Origin: Bacteroidaceae bacterium
GTDB taxonomy: Bacteria; Bacteroidota; Bacteroidia; Bacteroidales; Bacteroidaceae
DNA length: 64,000 nt
NCBI GenBank assembly: GCA_017560125.1
Contig: JAFYOS010000018.1
Coordinates: 310,001-374,000 of the forward strand
Direction of reading: 5' to 3'
Part shown: one piece after another, positions 56,131-64,000 of the stretch
Numbering within the stretch: the stretch's first letter is position 1
How the letters are laid out: every line of letters begins with the position of its first letter
Translations under genes and position numbers: made by a program
Notes under the pieces: model-generated
What the model saw: only the letters and a program-made list of their open reading frames with translations
What the model was told of the DNA's origin: nothing
Database searches by the model: none

Positions 56131-57204
56131 ATGAATACAATAGGAACACAGGTGCGACTCACTACATTTGGTGAGTCGCACGGCGTTGCTATAGGTGGTG
56201 TCCTCGACGGCTTCCCCGCGGGGATTGTGGTTGATGAGGATTTTGTGCGTAGCGAAATGCGTCGTCGTCGTCCCGGACAGAGCGCTGTGACAACAGCACG
56301 CAACGAGGCCGACGAGGTGCAGTTCCTCTCGGGCATATTCGAAGGTCGCACCACCGGTACGCCTATAGGCTTCGTGATATACAATACCAATAACCGTAGC
56401 AACGACTACGACAATCTGCGCGACGCGTTTCGTCCGTCGCATGCCGACTACACTTATTCGGTGAAGTATGGCGTGCGCGATCATCGTGGCGGTGGACGCT
56501 CGTCGGCGCGCGAAACGGCTGTCCGCGTGTGTGCAGGTGCGCTGGCCAAGCTCGCACTCAACCAGTTGGGTATCAGTGTGCAAGCCTACACCTCTCAGGT
56601 GGGCGATATTGCGCTCGATAAGGGCTACGAGGCTTACGACCTCTCTCAGGTCGAGAGCAACGTGGTGCGTTGTCCCGATGCCGAGAAGGCTGCTGCTATG
56701 GAGCAGCTCATTCTCGATGTGAAACGCGCCGGCGATACAATAGGTGGAGTGGTGACCTGTGTGGCCAAGGGTGTCCCTGCCGGCATTGGCGCTCCGCTCT
56801 ACAACAAGCTCTCGTCGTCGTTGGCCCATGCCATGCTCACCATCAACGCCGCCAAAGGATTCGATTATGGCGACGGATTTGCGTCGGTGACAGGTCGCGG
56901 TTCGCAGCAGAACGATATATTCTACAACGACAACGGTTCTATAAACACCCGCACCAACCACAGTGGCGGCATTCAGGGCGGAATATCCAATGGACAGGAT
57001 ATCTATTTCCGAGTGGCATTCAAGCCGGTGGCTACCATCCTGTGCGAACAGCCTACGGTGGGTGTCGATGGAGAGGATACAACCATTTCGGCGCGCGGAC
57101 GCCACGATCCCTGCGTGGTACCACGCGCGGTGCCTGTTGTGGAGGCTATGGCGGCATTGACCATTCTCGACCACTATCTGTTGTCGCGCTGCACAAGGCT
57201 TTGA
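56131..57204 (+). CDS. aroC: Chorismate synthase
   Basis: A 357-residue FMN-dependent enzyme making chorismate from EPSP, the last common step of aromatic amino acid synthesis. Signatures are [43 protein letters not shown] and [19 protein letters not shown]. The start is 15 bases after the slyD-like gene. An 11-bp hairpin lies at the beginning of the coding region. A terminator follows. Confidence 0.97.
   Translation: MNTIGTQVRLTTFGESHGVAIGGVLDGFPAGIVVDEDFVRSEMRRRRPGQSAVTTARNEADEVQFLSGIFEGRTTGTPIGFVIYNTNNRSNDYDNLRDAFRPSHADYTYSVKYGVRDHRGGGRSSARETAVRVCAGALAKLALNQLGISVQAYTSQVGDIALDKGYEAYDLSQVESNVVRCPDAEKAAAMEQLILDVKRAGDTIGGVVTCVAKGVPAGIGAPLYNKLSSSLAHAMLTINAAKGFDYGDGFASVTGRGSQQNDIFYNDNGSINTRTNHSGGIQGGISNGQDIYFRVAFKPVATILCEQPTVGVDGEDTTISARGRHDPCVVPRAVPVVEAMAALTILDHYLLSRCTRL
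56152..56181. other. Hairpin inside the start of aroC
   Basis: GTGCGACTCAC (56152-56162) and GTGAGTCGCAC (56171-56181) are exact inverted complements with loop TACATTTG, covering codons 8-17 of aroC, which encode the conserved GESHG motif. Confidence 0.6.
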
Positions 57205-57271
57205 TTTTTGTGTTTATTCACCGTGGCGGCGCTCTAATTAACCATTGCGGTGAGTATAAATTTTATAAAAG

Positions 57272-57310
57272 AGTTGCAATATTTAAAATAATATTGCAAC
57301 TTTGTTTTTT
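57272..57310 (+). terminator. Terminator of the etfBA-aroC operon
   Basis: AGTTGCAATATT (57272-57283) and AATATTGCAACT (57290-57301) form a 12-bp stem with loop TAAAAT, followed by a T-rich tail TTTGTTTTTT. Confidence 0.85.
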
Positions 57311-57397
57311 CTTATAGAAACCCTTGCGCGGGGCTTTCCCGATGCTCGGATGGCGGTGTATGGCCTGTGTGTGGCAGCGTCTTCGGGTGGTTGGCAA

Positions 57398-57405
57398 TAT
57401 TTTTG
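57398..57405 (+). promoter_or_regulatory. Bacteroides-type -7 box for the DUF6057 gene
   Basis: TATTTTTG matches TAnnTTTG, 25 bases before the ATG. No -33 box is clear. Confidence 0.55.
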
Positions 57406-57429
57406 AATGATAAGAAATAAATATTCAAT

Positions 57430-59334
57430 ATGAAAGAAAATGGTGTATCCACAATGGTCGAGGATGAAATCGAGGTAAAGGAAAAAAAGAAATTTTGTTT
57501 GAATTTTTCCGAGCGTTTCATTCAGCGAACCATTCTTTTCCTTTTTGTGGCGCTGTGGGCGGTTCTCGTCCTGTTCGAGTATTCGCAGTTGTATCGCATA
57601 CAGAACCTGTCGCTCTTTTTGCAGACTGAGCTCTTCTTCGAAGAGGCTATGCGAGCCCCTGCCGGATTGCTCTCCTATGCGGGCGCCTTCCTTATGCAGT
57701 TCTTCTACTACCCGGCATTGGGTGCGGCTATATATGTAGCTCTGCTCTATGCGGCCTATCTGCTTGTGAGAAAAGTATTTGATATCCCGCGTCGATGGGC
57801 GCTTGTAGCGCTCGTGCCGTTGGTGTTTGTCGTTGCCACAAACAGTCAGATGGGCTATTGGATTTACTACATTAAGATCCAGGGCTTCTACTATGTGCTT
57901 CTGCTGGGCGTCATAGTCATGCTGCTTGCCATGTGGGCGTGCAAAAAACTTCCCATGTGGGCGAAATTTGTTTTCGTGGCGTTGTGGGCGGCAAGTTACC
58001 CGCTTTTCGGCGTCTTCTCGCTTGCAGGAGCTGTCTTTATGGCGGTGAGCTCGTTCCGCGTTTCCAAGGGTAGGGTAGCGCCTTCGTTGCTGTTGCTCTT
58101 TGCAGTGGCGCTCGTTGCGGCTGTGCCTGCTCTCTATTTCTATTGCTACACAAGTACTTCGCTGCCCCTGATGTATCTTGCGGCGGTGCCCGGCTATCAG
58201 TGGTCGCTCTTCGGCGACGGATGGTTTGCGAGCGTCGTATGGCCCATGTGGCTGCCCTACGTTTTCCTGTTTGTTGCCTTCCTGCTCATGTCGGCCCTCT
58301 ATGGCAAGAGCGCGCGTGGCCTTCTCGAGGCGCGTTATTCGTGGGTGCAGGTGGCGTTGATGCTCTTTGTAGTGGGCTTCTCGTGGCTCTATTGGTTCAC
58401 CGACGAAAATTTCCATGTCGAGAATGCTCAGGATCGTGCCCTGTGGAACGAGGACTGGCAGCGTGTAGTGGAGCTCGGCAAGGTCGATGGAACCCCCACT
58501 CGTCTTATTGTTATGAATAGAAATATAGCCCTTCTGCGTCTTGGACGCGCCGGCGAGGATATGTTTGCCTTGCCCGATGGCTCGGCTACCATGAATTCGC
58601 CTGTGAGCGTGCGTCTTACGCAGACCGGTGGTAAGATGGCCTACTATCAGTATGGTCGTTTCAGCTTCTGCTATCGTTGGTGTATAGAGGATGCCGTGGA
58701 GTATGGCTGGAAGGTGGAGTACCTGAAGCATGCCGTGCGTTCGATGATGGCTGTGGGTGAATACAAGCTCGCTAGCCGATATATTAACATCCTCAAAAAG
58801 ACCATGTTCCATCGTTCGTGGGCCGAGGAGTGCGAGGCGCTGATAAGCAAGCCCCAAAGCATTGAGCGTCGTCCCGAATTTGTGGTTCCGCGCCAGTTGT
58901 TCAGCTACAAAAACACGCTCGATGTCGATGATTCATACGTTGAGGCCTACCTTATAAACGCGATGACCTCGACGCTCTTTGTGAACCCCGGCCCCCTTTG
59001 CACCGAGGCTTCGCTGATGCATGCCCTCATTCGCAAGGATACCCAGCTCTTCTGGAATACGCTCATTCCCTACCTTAATACCCATAAAACCTTCCGCATA
59101 CCCACTCACTATCAGGAGGCTATCATGCTCTATGGCAATATCGACCGTCGCGCCGATATCTCCAAGTTCAAGTTCGATGCAAGCATTCAGCAACGCTTCC
59201 GCGAGTTCATGAAGCTCACATCCAAGTACAAGGGTATGACCGAGGAGCAGATGGCGCCCTATTTCAAGGAGGCTGGTTTTGGTGACACCTATTGGTATTT
59301 CTATTTCTTTGTTCGTGATATTAAAAGTAACTAA
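57430..59334 (+). CDS. DUF6057 family integral membrane protein
   Basis: A 634-residue protein. The N-terminal half (about residues 30-320) holds many membrane helices, such as TILFLFVALWAVLVLFEYS, and the C-terminal half (about 330-634) is soluble and helical, with TPR-like segments (AVRSMMAVGEYKLASRYINI). It matches the DUF6057 family of Bacteroidota, of unknown function. The overall plan, a membrane block plus a periplasmic helical domain, recalls some glycosyltransferase or lipid carrier proteins but no active site is seen. It is translationally coupled (TAATG) to the next gene. Confidence 0.8.
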   Translation: MKENGVSTMVEDEIEVKEKKKFCLNFSERFIQRTILFLFVALWAVLVLFEYSQLYRIQNLSLFLQTELFFEEAMRAPAGLLSYAGAFLMQFFYYPALGAAIYVALLYAAYLLVRKVFDIPRRWALVALVPLVFVVATNSQMGYWIYYIKIQGFYYVLLLGVIVMLLAMWACKKLPMWAKFVFVALWAASYPLFGVFSLAGAVFMAVSSFRVSKGRVAPSLLLLFAVALVAAVPALYFYCYTSTSLPLMYLAAVPGYQWSLFGDGWFASVVWPMWLPYVFLFVAFLLMSALYGKSARGLLEARYSWVQVALMLFVVGFSWLYWFTDENFHVENAQDRALWNEDWQRVVELGKVDGTPTRLIVMNRNIALLRLGRAGEDMFALPDGSATMNSPVSVRLTQTGGKMAYYQYGRFSFCYRWCIEDAVEYGWKVEYLKHAVRSMMAVGEYKLASRYINILKKTMFHRSWAEECEALISKPQSIERRPEFVVPRQLFSYKNTLDVDDSYVEAYLINAMTSTLFVNPGPLCTEASLMHALIRKDTQLFWNTLIPYLNTHKTFRIPTHYQEAIMLYGNIDRRADISKFKFDASIQQRFREFMKLTSKYKGMTEEQMAPYFKEAGFGDTYWYFYFFVRDIKSN

Positions 59335-60851
59335 TGATTATGAAAAATATAACAGTGCTGATGCTTGCTTTGGCATCGCTTTTCGGAGTGGCGTCGTGCA
59401 CCCCCTCGGTGCCCGACAACCCCTTGGCTACCAAGAAGTCGCCGCTTATTTACCCCGACTACAAGGATGTTACCGTCCCCTGTAATATAGCTCCGCTCAC
59501 CTTCGAACTGAGAGAGGCTGGTGCCACCTCGTTTGTGACACGTTTGTCGGTGAATGACAAAGAGATAGTGCTCTCGGGTAGCGATGTTGTGCCCTCTATT
59601 AAGGATTGGCGCAACCTTACCGCGGGCTTCACAAAGCCTGGTAAGATAGCGGTCGAGGTCTTCTTCCAGAAGGGTGGCAAATGGTATGCCGATAAACCCT
59701 TCAATATCAACGTGTCGCCCGATTCCATCGACCCCTATCTTTCATATCGTCTGATACCACCTTCGTACGTGGCCTACGAGAAACTAGAGATTATGCAGCG
59801 CGACCTCAGCAGCTTCGACGAGGAGGTAATCTTCAGTAATATGCTGCTCGCCACCGAGCAGAGCGGTCAGTGCATCAACTGCCACGCTTACAAGAACTTC
59901 AAGACCGATAACATGCAGTTCCACGCCCGTCAGTATCTTGGTGGTACGCTCTTTGTACACAACGGTGAAATGCGCAAGATTGACCTCAAGACCGACTCGA
60001 CGCTGTCGGCCGGTGTATATCCCGCCTTCAACCCCAAATACGACGTGGTGGCCTATTCTGTGAACCACACGGGACAGGTGTTCCACACCGCTCATGCCGA
60101 TAAGGTAGAGGTGCAGGACGTAGAGAGCGATATTATCCTCTACAACCCTGCAAACAACACCGTTTCGCACGTGTCGAGGGGCAAGAACGACCTCGAGGTA
60201 TTCCCCTGGTGGTCGGCCGATGGTCGCACCCTTTACTACTGCTCGGCGCACTTCGAAGTGACCGATACATCGAGAACTTACAGCCAGAACGAAATCGCTC
60301 GTTACAAGGAGATTAAGTACGATATCCTCAGTCGTTCGTGGAACCCCGAAACCTTCGAATTCGGCGAGCCCGATACGGTTTATGCCGCTTCGCGCATGGG
60401 CAAGAGTGCCACTCTGCCGCGCGTGTCGCCCGATGGCCGCTACATGCTTTTTGCGCTCGGCGAGTATGGCTGTTTTCACGTATGGCACAGCGACGCCGAC
60501 ATATATATGCTCGACCTCACCACAGGTCGCTGTCGCGAGCTCAAACGCAGTAATTCGGCGTTGGCCGAGAGCTATCCTTCGTGGAGCAGCAACGGCAAGT
60601 GGATAATGTTCTCATCGCGCCGCGACGACACCAATTATACACGTGTGTATATAGCCCATGTGGAGCCCGGCTGCAAGACCGCCAAGGCCTTCCTGTTGCC
60701 CCAGAAGTCGCCTTCGTTCTACCCCCTGTTCGACAAGTCGTTCAACCGTCCCGAATTCATGGTTGAACCCGTTCAGTTCACTCCCTACGAGGCAGCCGAT
60801 GTGCTTGCCGGCGATCCCCAAAAGGCGACCTACTCCGACAATTGCAAATAG
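59334..60851 (+). CDS. Beta-propeller lipoprotein with a CxxCH heme-type motif
   Basis: A 505-residue lipoprotein (lipobox GVASC). The middle and C-terminal parts have TolB/PD40-like propeller blades with YPAFNPKYDVVAYS, EVFPWWSADGRTLYY and LPRVSPDGRYMLFA. At about residue 180 lies CINCHAYKNF, the CxxCH signature for covalent heme c, rare among propeller proteins. Whether heme is attached depends on a cytochrome maturation system not present in the window. The start overlaps the DUF6057 stop (an ATG 6 bases later is possible). Confidence 0.8.
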   Translation: MIMKNITVLMLALASLFGVASCTPSVPDNPLATKKSPLIYPDYKDVTVPCNIAPLTFELREAGATSFVTRLSVNDKEIVLSGSDVVPSIKDWRNLTAGFTKPGKIAVEVFFQKGGKWYADKPFNINVSPDSIDPYLSYRLIPPSYVAYEKLEIMQRDLSSFDEEVIFSNMLLATEQSGQCINCHAYKNFKTDNMQFHARQYLGGTLFVHNGEMRKIDLKTDSTLSAGVYPAFNPKYDVVAYSVNHTGQVFHTAHADKVEVQDVESDIILYNPANNTVSHVSRGKNDLEVFPWWSADGRTLYYCSAHFEVTDTSRTYSQNEIARYKEIKYDILSRSWNPETFEFGEPDTVYAASRMGKSATLPRVSPDGRYMLFALGEYGCFHVWHSDADIYMLDLTTGRCRELKRSNSALAESYPSWSSNGKWIMFSSRRDDTNYTRVYIAHVEPGCKTAKAFLLPQKSPSFYPLFDKSFNRPEFMVEPVQFTPYEAADVLAGDPQKATYSDNCK

Positions 60852-60928
60852 GCTGAAATGTGTCTTTTGTAATTTTTTAACTATTTTTACAATTATTTTT
60901 GCGTTCAATTTTTCGCAAAAAATAGCTG

Positions 60929-60974
60929 AAAAGCCCGCCCGATTGACTCGAAAACAGAGTCGGGCGGGCTTTTT
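60929..60974 (+). terminator. Terminator after the propeller lipoprotein gene
   Basis: AAAAGCCCGCCCGA (60929-60942) and TCGGGCGGGCTTTT (60960-60973) form a perfect 14-bp stem, with a possible alternative inner stem GACTC/GAGTC, and end in a T run. Confidence 0.9.
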
Positions 60975-61172
60975 AATTGTTAAAAATGATTAGAAAATTA
61001 ACAATTAAATGTTAAAATTAGGAAAGAAACGAACGCTCTCTTTTTAACGGAAAATCGCACTTTGTTTGCCGATTTTGATACACATTTTGTAGAAATTCCC
61101 CATATATAGGTAAAAATAAAGACCGAATAGTGAAAAATATTCGAATTTATTAGAACATTTGTAGAAAAGAGT

Positions 61173-61180
61173 TATATTTG
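61173..61180 (+). promoter_or_regulatory. Bacteroides-type -7 box of the large fasciclin gene
   Basis: TATATTTG matches TAnnTTTG, 84 bases before the ATG. A TTTG at 61158-61161 is too close (11 bases) to be a proper -33 box. Confidence 0.6.
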
Positions 61181-61193
61181 CACGTTACATAGT

Positions 61194-61211
61194 CTATACT
61201 ACATAGTATAG
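61194..61211 (+). other. Hairpin at the likely 5' end of the fasciclin mRNA
   Basis: CTATACT (61194-61200) and AGTATAG (61205-61211) are inverted complements with loop ACAT, about 14 bases after the -7 box. Such 5' hairpins can stabilise abundant mRNAs. Confidence 0.5.
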
Positions 61212-61263
61212 GTGTCTGAAAACGCAATTAGAAAAATTTTAATTATTTATAAAATTTATATTT

Positions 61264-64000
61264 ATGTTTAAACACTGCTTAAGTAAATTTAGCTGCGCAC
61301 TTATCGCAATGTGTGCGCTTGTTACAGGCGGCTTGTTCCAGTCTTGTACAGACGAGTTCGACGAGTACAAGTACGACGACAGTGAGCCGTCTTGGCTGGG
61401 TTCCAGTATCTACGACTTCTTGAATGACGAGGCTGGTGACCGTACCTATCAGAACTATGTACGTATCATTGAGGACTTGGGCCTCAAGGAGGTTCTCTCA
61501 CGTACAGGTAGTAAAACTCTCTTCATTGCCGATGATGCGGCATTCGACAGATTCTACGCGAATAACAATTGGGGTGTAGAGTCTTACGCAGATCTTTCTC
61601 TTGCACAGAAGAAGATTATTCTTTACAATGCAATGCTTGACAACGCTTATCTTCTCGATATGCTTTCAAGCCGCGAGGGTGATCCTCCCGTAGAGGGTAG
61701 CTGCTTGCGTCGTACAACATCAGCTTCAAGCATGGACACCGTTCCCTACTTCACTGATGATGCTACAACAGCAGTAGGTTTCCGCCTTCCCCAGAACAAC
61801 AAGTATTTCGACCGCTACCGTGCAGCCAACGAGGGTAAAGGTATGCGTATCATGTCGGGTGCTTCTGACCCCATGATGGTACACTTCCTCCACGAGTACC
61901 TCACAACCAACAGCGTGCTCGACTCGGACTTCGACATCTTCTTCAACCACAAGAAGAGCCGTACAGGTACAGAGGCGTTCCTCTATGGTAACAAGATTCT
62001 CGCAAGCGGCATCGATTACGGTAACTTTACAGACGATACATTGACTATCACATGTAAGAACGGTTACATCTACCGCATGGACAGCGTGCTCGTTCCTCCT
62101 TCGGATATGGCACAGGAGCTTCGCAAAAACCCCAAAACACAGCTCTTTAGCCGCATGCTCGACCGTTTCGCATACCCCGTTTACGACGCAGCAGTATCAG
62201 CTGAGTACAACCGTATCTATCACTACGGCGACGCTGAGAACGAGGAGCGTATATATAAGATGAAGTACTCTATCAAGGACGCATCTACATTTAAAGATGA
62301 CGACGACAAGGATCAGAGCTTCAACAACATCGAGCTTCCCTTCGATCCCGGTTTCACACAGATTGCCGGTTCAAGCGCCAAGGAGGCCGATATGGCTGCT
62401 ATGCTCGTTCCCATGGACGAGATGGTATTCCGTTTCTTCGCTCCCATCTCTAAGCAGGATGTTAACTACGCTGACCTCACAGCTCAGCAGAAAGAGGTTT
62501 ACGGTGTAGGTGCTGCTATCGTAGAGCGTTACGCTAATCCCGAGGACTTCGATGCAATCAACATCAACGACTACATGTCAATTGCTCCCTGTCTCGATTC
62601 AATCCCCTTGGATATCGTACAGGCGTTCCTTGCCAACCTCATGAAGGGTTCATTCGTTTCTAACGTTCCCAGCAAGTTCGACAAGGTAACAAACGACGCT
62701 CGTGACCCCATGGGCATCACACCTGCCGACGTTGAGGAGTGCGTACTCGCAAACAACGGTGTTATATATATATTAAATAATGTATTCGGTCCTGCAAAAT
62801 ATCAGGCGGTTATGACACCTCCCCTTATCATGCAGAACATGCGTATCATGAACCGCGTCATCAACGACCTCGATTATGATTCATACCTCTTGGCTATGGA
62901 CTCATACTTCAGCTTCCTCGTACCCGATGACGAATACTTCGTTTACTTCGATCCCTCTTCATTGCAGAGCGGTACACCCCTCGCATGGAAGTTCAAGTAT
63001 GGCCGCAAGAAAGCTAGCGACAAGTCAGACGGTGTATGGGCAGACAAATTTGCGTTCGATCCCACTACATACGAGATTCTCGACTCAATAGGCACAGAGG
63101 CCTTGACAACAAAGCTTTCAGAGTCTAGCGCAATGGGTAACCGTTTGCACGACCTCATGGAGTACCTCATCATCGTTGACTCAATCGAGTCAGGTAACCA
63201 GTACTACCTCACAAAGGGTTACGGTACAGTAAAATGTAAGGTTACATCACGCGACGAGCAGGGCGTTAAGTTCTATGGTGGTGAGCAGATTGAGAACGGT
63301 TCAGAGATCGCCGTTAAACAGCGCTTCCCCGAGAAGAACGGTATCACATACTGTACCTACTCAGAGGATCCCACAAAACCCTCAGGTGTTGTATCACCTC
63401 CCACAAAATCGGTTAACTACCTCATGAACGCGAAGAGCGCCGAGGGTGGTCCCTTCAGCTCATTCTTCGAGCTCTGTAACGGTCCCGAGGATTGGGATGG
63501 TTTCCTCAAGGCTACATTCCCCTTGGTAACAGACCTCACCAAGCTTTCAACCGACTCACTCAAGAAGTACTCAATCTTCTTCAAGGGTACATCTAAGACA
63601 GAGGTTCCCGCCGACTACGCAGTACCTTTCTTCAGCACATACCACTACTCGGTATATGTACCCACAAACGACGCTATCCAGGCAGCATACAACCTTGGTC
63701 TTCCCACATGGGAGCAGGTAGAGGCTGAACTCGCCGAGGGTAACGTAGGTCGTGTAGCTTCAGCGCTCCGTCTTATCAACAAGTTCGTTCGTTACCACTT
63801 CCAGGATAACGCCGTTTACGTTGACAACATGCCCTTCTCAGTTCTTTCAGCAGGTGTTAAGTACGACACAGTACGCTACGAGACAGCAGCTATCGACGAT
63901 GCAACTGGCCGATTCTTCGAGACAATTATCAAGACACGCCCCAACCCCACAACAGGCAAGGCAACAATCTCTGTTAAGGACAACATGGGCAACATCGCAT
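61264..64000 (+). CDS. Large fasciclin-type surface lipoprotein (partial, runs off the right edge)
   Basis: The frame is open from ATG at 61264 to the window end, giving at least 912 residues. The N-terminus has a signal sequence and lipobox (LFQSC) followed by the acidic TDEFDE surface-export signal. A fasciclin-like start (YQNYVRIIEDLGLKEVL, TGSKTLFIADDAAFDRF) and another near the right edge (YHYSVYVPTNDAIQAAY, LINKFVRYHFQDN) show at least two modules. Codon use (TCA, ACA, GTA, CTC, CCC) resembles that of tuf and rpoB rather than the neighbours, suggesting very high expression. It probably precedes further surface-protein genes; the C-terminus is missing. Confidence 0.82.
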   Translation, partial: MFKHCLSKFSCALIAMCALVTGGLFQSCTDEFDEYKYDDSEPSWLGSSIYDFLNDEAGDRTYQNYVRIIEDLGLKEVLSRTGSKTLFIADDAAFDRFYANNNWGVESYADLSLAQKKIILYNAMLDNAYLLDMLSSREGDPPVEGSCLRRTTSASSMDTVPYFTDDATTAVGFRLPQNNKYFDRYRAANEGKGMRIMSGASDPMMVHFLHEYLTTNSVLDSDFDIFFNHKKSRTGTEAFLYGNKILASGIDYGNFTDDTLTITCKNGYIYRMDSVLVPPSDMAQELRKNPKTQLFSRMLDRFAYPVYDAAVSAEYNRIYHYGDAENEERIYKMKYSIKDASTFKDDDDKDQSFNNIELPFDPGFTQIAGSSAKEADMAAMLVPMDEMVFRFFAPISKQDVNYADLTAQQKEVYGVGAAIVERYANPEDFDAININDYMSIAPCLDSIPLDIVQAFLANLMKGSFVSNVPSKFDKVTNDARDPMGITPADVEECVLANNGVIYILNNVFGPAKYQAVMTPPLIMQNMRIMNRVINDLDYDSYLLAMDSYFSFLVPDDEYFVYFDPSSLQSGTPLAWKFKYGRKKASDKSDGVWADKFAFDPTTYEILDSIGTEALTTKLSESSAMGNRLHDLMEYLIIVDSIESGNQYYLTKGYGTVKCKVTSRDEQGVKFYGGEQIENGSEIAVKQRFPEKNGITYCTYSEDPTKPSGVVSPPTKSVNYLMNAKSAEGGPFSSFFELCNGPEDWDGFLKATFPLVTDLTKLSTDSLKKYSIFFKGTSKTEVPADYAVPFFSTYHYSVYVPTNDAIQAAYNLGLPTWEQVEAELAEGNVGRVASALRLINKFVRYHFQDNAVYVDNMPFSVLSAGVKYDTVRYETAAIDDATGRFFETIIKTRPNPTTGKATISVKDNMGNIA

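Larger units (their letters stand above)
60975..61263 (+). other. AT-rich leader of the large fasciclin gene
   Basis: This 289-base gap, part of a 412-base gene-free stretch (60852-61263) that also holds the terminator, has no supported gene. It contains a -7 box (TATATTTG, 61173-61180) and a 7-bp hairpin just after the likely start of transcription. Confidence 0.65.

Noticed and set aside
56163..56170. TACATTTG inside aroC as a -7 promoter box
   Set aside because: It is the loop of the coding-region hairpin and lies downstream of the aroC start, encoding a conserved part of the protein; no gene start follows in a suitable position.
57283..58857. 524-codon minus-strand open frame antisense to the DUF6057 gene
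   Set aside because: The peptide is rich in histidine and arginine with no domain; it also runs through the aroC terminator. The plus strand has membrane helices and a promoter.

Overview
The window is an ordinary-looking chromosomal stretch of a member of the phylum Bacteroidota, most likely order Bacteroidales. Four signs support this. Most genes with an upstream gap carry a TAnnTTTG -7 box, the Bacteroides-type promoter element, and Shine-Dalgarno sequences are nearly absent. Several families are typical of the group: DUF2851, DUF4292, DUF6057, DUF3857 proteins, fasciclin lipoproteins and the glycine-lipid acyltransferases. Some lipoproteins have acidic residues after the lipobox cysteine, as surface lipoproteins of this phylum do. 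The gene order tRNA-Thr/Tyr/Gly/Thr, tuf, tRNA-Trp, secE, nusG, rplKAJL, rpoBC is also familiar there. Genus cannot be fixed from the sequence alone. I see no phage, insertion sequence, CRISPR array or rRNA operon.

Layout. 1-3.5 kb: tail of an unknown protein, then a minus-strand pair (PgpH-like HD phosphodiesterase and DUF2851). 3.8-7.7 kb: gltX, waaA and a malate dehydrogenase. 7.8-22.6 kb: the information-processing core, with rpsU, a XerC-type recombinase, hpf, five tRNAs, tuf, secE, nusG, four ribosomal protein genes, rpoB and rpoC, including a 12-bp attenuator-like hairpin between rplL and rpoB. 22.8-24.6 kb: a probable glycine-lipid operon (glsA, glsB). 24.8-34.7 kb: a long plus-strand run of dut, TPR protein, DUF4292 lipoprotein, EnvC-like protein, barrel-like protein, a cytidylyltransferase/GHMP-kinase-like fusion and two DUF3857 proteins, suggesting cell-envelope work. 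34.8-41.9 kb: rplS, DUF2007, frr, rsgA, a six-hairpin-like lipoprotein, asd, tcdA and a LolD-like ATPase.

42-64 kb is richer in surface and transport functions: a DUF4890-like secreted protein, a fasciclin-type lipoprotein, an acyl-ACP thioesterase, a complete tripartite RND efflux operon on the minus strand, etfB-etfA-acyl-CoA dehydrogenase followed by a SlyD-like isomerase and aroC, then a DUF6057 membrane protein coupled to a beta-propeller lipoprotein with a heme-type CxxCH motif. A second, very large fasciclin-type lipoprotein runs off the right edge; its codon use resembles that of the ribosomal and RNA polymerase genes, suggesting an abundant surface protein.

Most of the window is housekeeping. 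The best candidates for new biology are the nucleotidyltransferase/GHMP fusion, the DUF6057-CxxCH propeller pair, the DUF3857 pair in which one member appears to have lost its transglutaminase active site, and a perfect 15-bp hairpin ending one base before the xerC start codon. I found no clearly novel multi-gene system.
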